The notes under the pieces: model-generated
Told to the model about the DNA's origin: nothing
Seen by the model: only the letters and a program-made list of their open reading frames with translations
Database searches by the model: none
Shown here: positions 1 through 7,590 of the stretch, piece by piece
Numbering within the stretch: the first letter of the stretch is position 1
How the letters are laid out: the number at the start of each line of letters is the position of its first letter
Position numbers and translations under genes: made by a program
DNA from: Thecamonas trahens ATCC 50062
Lineage: Eukaryota > Apusozoa > Apusomonadida > Apusomonadidae
NCBI RefSeq assembly: GCF_000142905.1
Contig: NW_013657650.1
Location: forward strand, 156,981 to 220,980
Length of the DNA: 64,000 bases
Direction of reading: 5' to 3'

Positions 1-1
1 C

Positions 2-244
2 TGCCTGAGTGTTTTCACTGTCCTTGCCACAGACGCAGTCATTGTTGCCAACGCCCTTATCTGGCCGCCGCGCGCCCGTCGCCCCACTCTCTTCCGTCGC
101 GCCCGCAAGCTGATGCTCCCGCGGACCCGCGCCCGAACTGTGGCAGCCTTTATCGGCGGTGCTGTTGTCGCGCCGCTTGTCTCGCTTGTGCAGGACCTCG
201 TTCACTCGCTGCCAACCGCTCCTTCACCCACCAAGAAAGAGTGA
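2..244 (+). CDS. C-terminal end of a membrane protein (5' truncated by window edge)
   Basis: An open frame runs from the first bases to a TGA at 242-244 with no stop, giving about 80 residues. It holds a hydrophobic stretch near the start (VFTVLATDAVIVANALIW), a basic segment rich in Arg, a second hydrophobic stretch (AAFIGGAVVAPLVSLV) and a short polar tail ending in KKE. This looks like the last membrane segments and cytosolic tail of a multi-pass protein, but the family cannot be named from so little. Its last 21 bases overlap the 3' end of the TTLL gene on the other strand. The alternative is that it is chance reading frame; hydrophobic pattern and codon composition favour a real gene. 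Confidence 0.5.
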   Translation, partial: CLSVFTVLATDAVIVANALIWPPRARRPTLFRRARKLMLPRTRARTVAAFIGGAVVAPLVSLVQDLVHSLPTAPSPTKKE

Positions 245-2909
245 AGCCGACGTGGCGTGTTCGGTGAACCGGGTGAGGAGCATTTCGAGCTCAGCCTCGG
301 TCGCTGTTGCCTCGATGCGGTCAAAGAGCTTATCCGACATCCGCGATTTGGACTTGCGTCCGTTCTTGCGTTCGCCCTTGGCGCTACCTCCACCGGTGCT
401 CGGCTTGAGAAGACTCTTGCCGAGGGCAGCGACCTCATCCGGCGTCGCGCTCAGCCGTGTCGTCTCTGACGCGTACCGCGCGCCAAACTCCGACAGTGCC
501 GCCAGCGCATCCGCCGCGTCGGCCATCAGCGCATCCACCGACGGCAGCTGACGCAGGACCGGCACACCTCCACTTGCCGTCCGCTGGAGAAACCGGTGGA
601 TGAGATTGGTCTGGCCCGCCACCCCTGCCACGTCGAGCGGCTCGCTCGCGAGCATGCTCTCCAGCCGCGCCCTGAGCCGAGCCAGATACGCCTGGAACGT
701 CCGCCGTGCCTGGAGGATCGAGAGCAGTGGGCCCGGAAAGGCCAGCAGCTGCTTGACGCGCAACCGCTCGCCGCTGGCCCGCGTCGATTTGGCTGACTGC
801 GGCCGGCCACCGTCCCGCCCGCTCGTGGACTCGGAGCAACGTTTTGCTCTGGACCTTGCTGGCGAGCGTGCCGTCGCCGGGCGTGCCGCCGCTGACCGCA
901 TCGGCTTGGTCAGCTCGGTCTCTACTACCGCGGCCGATGGCGGTTCGAGGACCCGAAGCTCGCCGGGCCTGCGCCACAGCGCGCGGACAACCCGCGACGG
1001 CACCGCCGTTGACTTGTCGTCAAAGAATTTGACGTACGACGGCGCGTCGGCGGCTGGGTAAAGAATGCGAAAGGAAGTTGTTGCGGCGCGGGCGAACTCG
1101 TCCGCGAGGAGTGCCTCGAGCGCCGCGTGGGTCACGTCACACGCCGCCGCCGGAGGACGCATCGATTTGGCGGCTTTGGGGTCGACAAACCCGACGAGGT
1201 TGAACATGTCTGCCACCAGCTCGCCCTTGATCTTAAGATCGAGCGGCGAGCCGCAGGCGAGCGACGGCGTGAGGTTGACCTCAATGAGCCACGGCTTGAG
1301 CCCCTCATCAAGCAGGATGTCGAGGCCATACAGCTCGAAGCAGTTGCCGACGTGCGGGACAAAGGAGCGTTCGGCGTTGCCCATCGGCCCCTCGACCGCC
1401 ACAAACGTCTTGACAATGAGGTCGTCGATCGCACTTGCCACGGCGTCAACATCAACCCTGTCAGCTGCCAGCCGCGCGTACAGCGCCGAAAGCGACCACT
1501 TGGACCCGACTCCATCAGCGGCCGCTGAGGTGTTGGCCACAAACTTGGCAGACGACTTGTTGACCGAGTAGTTGGTGAGATGCATGAACAAATTGTCGCA
1601 CTGCGCCGGATCCGCAGAGTACTGCTCGGTGCAGAACCGTGCGAGGCCCTCCTCGTACACATACACCCGCAGTGGCGAGTACGAGGTGACAACGACGTAG
1701 ATTCTGAGATCAAACTTGAGCCCGTCAATGAGGTACGGGTTGGCGATGTACTCGGACGCCACACACGCGTGCTCGAGCACCGCAGCATCAACCTGCCGCA
1801 AGTCCGAGACCAGGAAAATCCCGCGCCCGCGCGAGAGCGTTGTTGGCTTGACAATAAACATCCGCCGCCGCCGTTGCGCCCGATAGTGCGCCGTAAACGC
1901 ATCAAGCTCGCGCGGCAGCGCAAAGGTCGCAGGCATGAACCCGTACGACTCACCAAACCGCGCTGCCATCCGCGCCACGTTGTGATACAAACGGTCCTTG
2001 CGCGTGACCTCAAACGCTCGTGGAAAGTGGTTGATCCGCTGGTACGAAGCCATTCGTCGCATCGCACCCGGCCGGATGTGGCACCCGCTCCACTGCAGCG
2101 ACCACGTCGTCTTGGCCTTGGGCAGCGGCGGCAGCGGCGGTGCTGCGCCGGTGCCCGGCCTCACGCCTGGGCCCGACCTTGCGGCGGCGCCCGACCCTCT
2201 AGCAGCACAGATCTGCTCCACATCCGTGTCCGATCTCGACGCCGCTCGCCCTCCCGCCGCCCGCCCGCTCACCACGCGTCCGCTCGGTGCCTGGCTCTTT
2301 GTCTCGATGCAGTGATAGCCATGCAGCATGAGCGTCGACCGAATGATGCGAGTCTCAGTATTAAGGAACCGAAAGGCGAGCTTGTGCCCTTTGCCATCAC
2401 CGCCACCTTGATCTTGGTCTCCATCATCACCGCCGCTGCCATCGCCACTGCCATCACCATTGTCTGGGTCATCTGGCACCCGATAGTCCTTGGCCACCAT
2501 GGCAACTACCGGAGAAAACCGGTAGACCGGTCCACGGATGGAGCTCTGGGTGGCCAGGACCCGACCAGCGTCATGCTCGCCCGCCTTGCTCGCACGCGTC
2601 GCCGCCGCCTTGCGGACTCGGACCATGCGCTTGCCTCCTACCGCCGCCACCACACGCTTAGCCTTGAGCCTTTGCACCTCGCCCCTAGCCTTGCTCCCCC
2701 TCTCTTCCTCGTCGCCCGCCTCGGTGGCCTTGGTCATCCTCCTGCAGCCACCGCACCTCGCGCCGCCCGCTCCTTCCGCCCGTCCGCACGTTGCGGCAGA
2801 GAGGAGTGCCACTCGCCGCTTGGCGCCAATGCGAACCGCTGCTCACTCACCAGCCGCCGCCTTTGCTCTGTGACGCAACCATCACAACATGACGAAGCTT
2901 CACAGCCAT
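224..2909 (-). CDS. Tubulin glutamylase, TTLL4/TTLL5-like (two exons)
   Basis: ATP-grasp enzyme that adds glutamate side chains to tubulin tails in cilia and microtubules. The TTL core spans roughly residues 260-545: a DRLYHNVARM segment, an ATP-binding FIVKPTTLSRGRG stretch near 317, KFDLRIYVVVTSY, MHLTNYSVNK and the metal/ATP site WLIEVNLTPSL near 510. These match TTLL4/5 polyglutamylases best. The N-terminus carries an acidic Asp/Gly-rich stretch; the C-terminus is low complexity and basic. The long frame has no ATG at its 5' end, so I infer exon 1 at 2851-2909 (MAVKLRHVV...) joined to exon 2 at 224-2741 through an intron at 2742-2850 (GTGAGT ... TGCAG); phase fits and gives about 858 aa. 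An internal ATG at 2737 is the alternative start. Confidence 0.88.
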
Positions 2910-3281
2910 CCCGCATGTACTCCCTCACCCATCACCCCTTTCTTTGCATCACTACTTCTCTGTCGTTGTTGTACTGCTACCTCACGTGAGCGGCCGGTAT
3001 CTAGCCGTCTCGAATTGGCACTGCCCGAACTAAAAAAGAAGCACGAGCCGTATGCGAGCAAATGACCGACCGCCGGCTGCCTCCAGCCGAGCCCATCCCC
3101 GCCCCCTCCCCCCCCGCAGGACGCCGGCCTTGCAGGGGGTGGTGACCTTTCTCACGAGGACAGACTAGACGACTCTCGCATAGGTCAAGAAGACAAAGGC
3201 GAAAAAGACGAGCACTTCGGACGGCAGGCAAGCAAGCAAGCAAGCAAGCAGGCAGGCAGGCGAGCGCGCGTGATACTAAGC
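2910..3281. other. Intergenic region between divergent TTLL and acyltransferase genes
   Basis: No convincing gene. This must hold both promoters. It has a short C-run near 3110 and a tetranucleotide repeat just before the acyltransferase start. No TATA-like element was recognised. Confidence 0.6.
3229..3264. repeat. Tetranucleotide microsatellite (GCAA/GCAG)n
   Basis: A run of GCAA units passing into GCAG units, directly in the 5' leader of the downstream acyltransferase gene, about 20 bases before its ATG. Confidence 0.85.
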
Positions 3282-3872
3282 ATGTCCAAGGTGTCCCTTC
3301 CGCCGGGTGACGGCTTTGACGTGGCAGGCTTGGAAGCGGTGGCGACGGCGGACAATGTCGGGGCGCCGGTCAAGCAGTTTGCGGTCCAAATCCGTGATGT
3401 GGTCTTCGGCGAGCGATGTGCGCTTGTTCAGCCGTGTAATCTGTACGAGTGCCGTCTTGGCGACGATGTTTTTGTCGGCCCGTTCTCCGAGATCCAGGCC
3501 GGCGTGGTCATCGGCAATCGGACCCGCGTCCAGTCGCACACCTTTGTGTGCTCGCTCGTCACCATCGGCGATGACTGCTTTATCGGCCACGGCGTCAAGT
3601 TCATCAACGACGCCTTTTCCGACATGCGCGTCGCTTTTGCCGACGAGGCCCACAAGTGGGAGGCGACAACTCTCGGCAACAACGTCCTCATCGGCACGAA
3701 CGCTACCATCATGCCCGTCAACATCTGTGACAACGCCGTCATCGGTGCTGGCTCGGTCGTCACCTCGGACATCACAGAGCCCGGATTTTACATGGGTGTC
3801 CCGGCCGTCCGCATAGGCGACCCGCCTCCGGACGACAAGCGCCGCAAGGCCATCGACACCGACGACCACTAG
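3282..3872 (+). CDS. Left-handed beta-helix (hexapeptide-repeat) acyltransferase
   Basis: Protein of 196 aa; the first ATG is at 3282 (an in-frame GTG at 3270 is not used by eukaryotes). Hexapeptide turns with the [LIV]-G-x4 pattern fill residues 45-185: LGDDVFVGPFSEI, VVIGNRTRV, VTIGDDCFIGHGVKFIND, TTLGNNVLIGTNATI and AVIGAGSVVTSDI, ending in the GVPAVRIG cap typical of sugar N-acetyltransferases. The pattern resembles bacterial WbpD/WlbB-type enzymes that acetylate amino sugars for surface polysaccharides. Substrate here is inferred, not shown. No intron, no signal peptide, so likely cytosolic. A bacterial origin by gene transfer is possible; the base composition is like the neighbours, so any transfer would be old. 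Confidence 0.85.
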   Translation: MSKVSLPPGDGFDVAGLEAVATADNVGAPVKQFAVQIRDVVFGERCALVQPCNLYECRLGDDVFVGPFSEIQAGVVIGNRTRVQSHTFVCSLVTIGDDCFIGHGVKFINDAFSDMRVAFADEAHKWEATTLGNNVLIGTNATIMPVNICDNAVIGAGSVVTSDITEPGFYMGVPAVRIGDPPPDDKRRKAIDTDDH

Positions 3873-4020
3873 CAGGCCACGACCCCCACACTCCCATACA
3901 TAGATAGGTGTATCTGCTGAACAGGCACAGTACAGAATCGCCCGGACAGCTATCCATCCCCTTTGCTTCCACGAATGTGACCTGATCATACTCGTCTCTT
4001 CAGCTCGCTCCCTTGGTCCC

Positions 4021-5004
4021 ATGTCCCTTCCGATCGCCGCTGCTGCCTTTCTCTTCGGCATCGTCTCCGGAGTAGTGGCGGCCATCGCGATTAGGCCGCT
4101 TCGGACACTCATCCACCTTGCTGCCACGTCGCGGTCGCGGTATGATGCCTCGCATCGGCTGCTCAACGTGGCGGCGAGCGGTCCGACGACGGCGTGGATG
4201 AATCTCGGGCTGTGGACCGGGCTCGCTGCCTCGCCGTCGGCAGCCAACGCCTTTGTCGCCGCCAACGAGCGACTCGCCGATGCGCTGGCGGCAGCGGCCG
4301 GTCTCAGTGAAGGCATGCACGTTGTCGACGTCGGCTGCGGGTGCGGCGATGCACTCGAGCGGTGGCTCTCGGTCCACGGCGCGTCGAGCGCCCTTGGCAT
4401 CACGGCTGCGCCCCAGCAGGCCGCCATTGCCAGCGCGCGGCTTGAAGCAAGCGGAGCAACGGCAGGTCGTGTCGTCCTCGCCCGCGCCGAGGAGCTCGAG
4501 GATGTGGTCGCCGGTGATGGCCGCCGCCCGCACGCCATCCTCGCCCTCGATGCCGCTTACCACTTTGCCACCCGTGAGGCCTTTGCCGCCGCCGCCGCCC
4601 GGGTTCTCGCGCCGGGCGGCGTGCTCGCCACCGCCGGCCTCATGGCTGCTGTGCCGTGGGACGAGCTTTCGGTCTGCCGCAAGGCTCTCCTCGCATGCGT
4701 CCTCGCTGCCGGCGGTGTCCCGCGCGCCAACTTTGCCTACGACGCCGCCGGCTGGCGGTCCAAGCTGGAGGCACTCGGCTTTGTCAGCGTGGTGGTCGAC
4801 GATGTGACCGATGGCGTCTTTGCCGGCTTTGACCAGTTTATGGCGGGACATGCCGAGGCGCTTGCGGCCGCCGGCGTGTACGACACGTACGTTGCAGCCA
4901 AGTTCCGAGTCGCCGCCGCAGGCTTTCGTCGCCTCGCCGCCGGGGGTCTTGTCCGCTTTGTCATTGCTCGCGGTCGGCTGCCGCAGGCAGCCGACCCGGA
5001 CTGA
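4021..5004 (+). CDS. Class I SAM-dependent methyltransferase with N-terminal membrane anchor
   Basis: Protein of 327 aa starting at the ATG at 4021. Residues 4-26 are hydrophobic (IAAAAFLFGIVSGVVAAIAI), likely a signal anchor. The Rossmann methyltransferase core follows: motif I VVDVGCGCGDA near 100-110, an acidic residue-bearing ALGITAAPQQ strand, the HAILALDAAYHF motif near 175-187, and VLAPGGVLATAG near 196-207. The layout matches small-molecule methyltransferases of the coclaurine N-methyltransferase/sterol-type group, and a residue run WMNLGLWTG before the core supports that group. The substrate cannot be told. Its stop lies 14 bases from the end of the convergent KCTD-like gene. Confidence 0.85.
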   Translation: MSLPIAAAAFLFGIVSGVVAAIAIRPLRTLIHLAATSRSRYDASHRLLNVAASGPTTAWMNLGLWTGLAASPSAANAFVAANERLADALAAAAGLSEGMHVVDVGCGCGDALERWLSVHGASSALGITAAPQQAAIASARLEASGATAGRVVLARAEELEDVVAGDGRRPHAILALDAAYHFATREAFAAAAARVLAPGGVLATAGLMAAVPWDELSVCRKALLACVLAAGGVPRANFAYDAAGWRSKLEALGFVSVVVDDVTDGVFAGFDQFMAGHAEALAAAGVYDTYVAAKFRVAAAGFRRLAAGGLVRFVIARGRLPQAADPD

Positions 5005-5018
5005 GACTCGGCTCAAAC

Positions 5019-5996
5019 TCACAAGCCCTGACGCGCTCGATCGGCCAGCAGCCGCTCGGCCTCGATGATGAGGTCGTGGACGAGGAAGAACTTGGCCTCC
5101 TCGAGAACGCCGGTCAGATCCGGCTGCGGCATGCCCGGAGCGGCGTCGAGAATGAGGCGCCCGTAGCGGAGGTAGTTGAGGACCGGGCGAAAGTGGACCG
5201 GGTCGCGGTCGATGTAAAACAAGTCGTCCTTCTCCTGCGAGATGAACTTGAGATTGGCCACAAAGCGGAAAACTTCCTGGATGTCATCGTCGCCCTGCAG
5301 AAACGACTTTGCAAGCTGGGCGTCCTCGCGGGCGTCCAGCTTGCGGATGCGGGCATTGACACTGTCGCGTTCACGCATCTTGCCCTTCCGCGCCTCGTCG
5401 ACCTCCTTCAGTTGGATCTTGATCTTCTTGGCACTCTCGCCGCCGACGTCCGACTCGCTCTTGAGCGCGTCGGCGAGGCGGGCCTCGAGGGCGAGCCGCT
5501 CCTTGGCCAGCTTGCGCTCGGCCTTGTCGATGTCCTTGAGCTGAGCGTTGACCTGAGCACGCTCGGCGGCAGCGGCAGCTGTCTGGGCCAGCGACGGCAG
5601 CTTGGTCTTGCCGAGCAGATGCATTGCCGACGCGCCCTTGGGCAGGCCCTGATCGTAGAGCTTGGGTGGCGAGGCAAAGAGGACGGCGACCTCTGGCGAG
5701 TACGGGCCGTACCACACGGCCTTGAGCTTGTAGTTCCAGCTCGCCTTGACCGCTTTCTCGCCCTCGAGCGACTCGGCATGGGCAAAGAGCCGGCCGAAGA
5801 GCGACTTCTTGTCCTGCGTCAGCGAGTGCTTGGTCGTCAGGAACTGCGTACCGCCCACGTCCAGCCGAATCCACCTGGTCTTGCGTGACGAGGCGGGCAT
5901 GATTTTGGCCTGAAGATTGGCGGCCTTGACAAACAGATCCAAGCCCTTGATGGCTGTGTACACAAGCGATCCCGACTTGGCTAGCAACGCAAACAT
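5019..5996 (-). CDS. KCTD-like BTB/T1-domain protein with a large insertion inside the fold
   Basis: Protein of about 325 aa. Residues 40-70 carry the first part of a T1/BTB domain (WIRLDVGGTQFLTTKHSL ... SLFGRLF), very close to KCTD2/5/17, cullin-3 adaptors. The second part (DLFYIDRDPVHFRPVLNYL, then GVLEEAKFFLVHDLI) resumes only near residue 248. Between them sit about 180 residues: a globular-looking stretch with WYGPYSPEVAVLF, then a highly charged coiled coil (residues 140-225). In KCTD proteins this loop is only about a dozen residues. The insert has no stop and no convincing splice sites, so I read it as protein. ATG at 5996 is the first in frame; an ATG at 5900 just before the domain is the alternative. 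Confidence 0.8.
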   Translation of the reverse strand: MFALLAKSGSLVYTAIKGLDLFVKAANLQAKIMPASSRKTRWIRLDVGGTQFLTTKHSLTQDKKSLFGRLFAHAESLEGEKAVKASWNYKLKAVWYGPYSPEVAVLFASPPKLYDQGLPKGASAMHLLGKTKLPSLAQTAAAAAERAQVNAQLKDIDKAERKLAKERLALEARLADALKSESDVGGESAKKIKIQLKEVDEARKGKMRERDSVNARIRKLDAREDAQLAKSFLQGDDDIQEVFRFVANLKFISQEKDDLFYIDRDPVHFRPVLNYLRYGRLILDAAPGMPQPDLTGVLEEAKFFLVHDLIIEAERLLADRARQGL

Positions 5997-6142
5997 CTCA
6001 TGCACTGTACGCTTCCACTCCCGAGGTCGGCTGAGGCAAGCGGGAGTGAGATGTTGGTCGCTGATAACCAGCGCCGCTCACCAGCGTCGGCCGGTCCGGT
6101 GCTCATGCAGTCCCAGATTTACTCGCCGCACCCGAGCCACCG

Positions 6143-7429
6143 CTACCGATGTGGATCATAGCGTCGCGAAAAGAAGGCCATCTGGGCATGCTTGTCCAAA
6201 CCCGAGCCAGAACTGGGGTCGTCCGAGTCCGAGCTGGAACTCACAGATGCTGAGCTGCTGGTGGCGTGGCTACTGCAGCTACTCCTCGAGACAGATGAGT
6301 GTGACGACTCGCTCGCCGACGCCGAGTAGGAGATGGACTCACCCCAGTAGAGGAGGGTGAGCTCGACAACGTGGACGAGAAGGTTGAGGAACTCGACAAA
6401 CTCGAGTCGTCCATTGTCGTCGAGATCAAAGCGATGCATGAGGACCGACATGTCCGAGTAGTGCGGGATGCGGAGGCCGCGCCAGATGTTGACGGCGCGC
6501 AAGGCAACTTCGGTCTGCTCCATACTCAGCCAGCCGCGTCCACGCCGGTCCATGCGATCAAACACAAGCCATGCGACCTCGTGGATCTTGGCAGGCACGT
6601 CGAGGAGCTCGTGGCAGATGGCAATCTGCGCCTCGATGTCAAGCTCATCCGACATCACCTCGAGCGGCGTCTCGTCGTGCCGGATGCCCATCTCGTGCTC
6701 GAGGTAAGCCACTACTCGCCGCCGTTGCTCCGCCGTCTTGACTCTGCCGTGGATGCCATTGCCAGATCCAGAGCCTAGACTTTCGCCATGCTCATGACTG
6801 CTTTCATCGGTGCTTGCAATACCACTGATGATGCTGCGAGACGAGCTGCTGTTGCTGCTGCCGCTGTTGTTGCTGCTGTTGCTGCTGCCGCTGCCGCTGC
6901 CGCTGCCGCTGCCGCTGCCGCTGCCGCTGCCGCTGCCGCTGCCGCTGCCGCTGCCGCTCGCCTCTGCATCAGGCTCGTCTGTTGGAATCTCGGGCACTTT
7001 GGTTACCGGCACTCCATATCCCGCCTTTTCACGCGCTCTTCGCATGGCCTCTTCAAGCCCGAGCGAGCCGACAGGCTCTTTCCCAGCCCCAGCCCCAGAC
7101 CCAGCCCCAGCCCCAGCCCCGGTCCCCGCCCCGACTCCCACTTGGCCCGAGTCCTCAGTCATCTCCTGCTCGACTGCGCTCCATCGCCAGACCCTCGATC
7201 GCCGGCGACCCAGTCCCCCCATCCTCAGTCGTTTTCTTCTCGACCGGTCTGTTTTCAGGCCACACTGGCGAAGCCCACCCGATGTCGATCCCATTGTCGC
7301 GGCCAACCCAGTTGATGCACTCGCGCCACGCGCCCTTGCCCTCCCACGACTGCTGCCACGACCACCATACCCAGCGTCACCCATCCGTATCCCCTGCCTC
7401 TTTCTCTCTCTCCTCCTTCTCAGCACCAT
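6143..7429 (-). CDS. EF-hand calcium-binding protein with Ser/Gly repeat
   Basis: The C-terminal third holds an EF-hand pair: a canonical loop DLDDNGRLEFVE in HRFDLDDNGRLEFVEFLNLL, preceded by a degenerate loop in VFDRMDRRGRGWLSMEQ. An EF pair of this type binds calcium or serves as a scaffold. Upstream is a long Ser-Gly run coded by a hexanucleotide repeat, then Ser/Asn stretches, and an AGAGAG run. The tail is Ser-rich. The N-terminal 100 residues in this frame are Arg/Gly-rich and have a poor codon pattern; another frame reads better between about 7165 and 7335 (see findings), so the start at 7429 is doubtful and the true 5' part may be another exon or frame. Confidence 0.6.
   Translation of the reverse strand: MVLRRRRERKRQGIRMGDAGYGGRGSSRGRARARGASASTGLAATMGSTSGGLRQCGLKTDRSRRKRLRMGGLGRRRSRVWRWSAVEQEMTEDSGQVGVGAGTGAGAGAGSGAGAGKEPVGSLGLEEAMRRAREKAGYGVPVTKVPEIPTDEPDAEASGSGSGSGSGSGSGSGSGSGSGSGSSNSSNNSGSSNSSSSRSIISGIASTDESSHEHGESLGSGSGNGIHGRVKTAEQRRRVVAYLEHEMGIRHDETPLEVMSDELDIEAQIAICHELLDVPAKIHEVAWLVFDRMDRRGRGWLSMEQTEVALRAVNIWRGLRIPHYSDMSVLMHRFDLDDNGRLEFVEFLNLLVHVVELTLLYWGESISYSASASESSHSSVSRSSCSSHATSSSASVSSSSDSDDPSSGSGLDKHAQMAFFSRRYDPHR
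6881..6958. repeat. Hexanucleotide/trinucleotide repeat (GCTGCC)n inside the EF-hand gene
   Basis: Near-perfect GCTGCC repeat coding for the Gly-Ser run of the EF-hand protein on the minus strand. It is a likely site of length variation. Confidence 0.9.
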
Positions 7430-7590
7430 GCCCACACCCACTCAATCCGTCCCTTTCTCTCCACGAGCCGATGCAGAGTAGTGTTCGCTGGGCAATGGCT
7501 GTCCCCCCCCCCCCCCCCACCCCCCTCCCCCCCTCACCCTCCAACAACCAACCGCCAACCAACCCACCCGTCTTTGCCACCTCCCTGACA

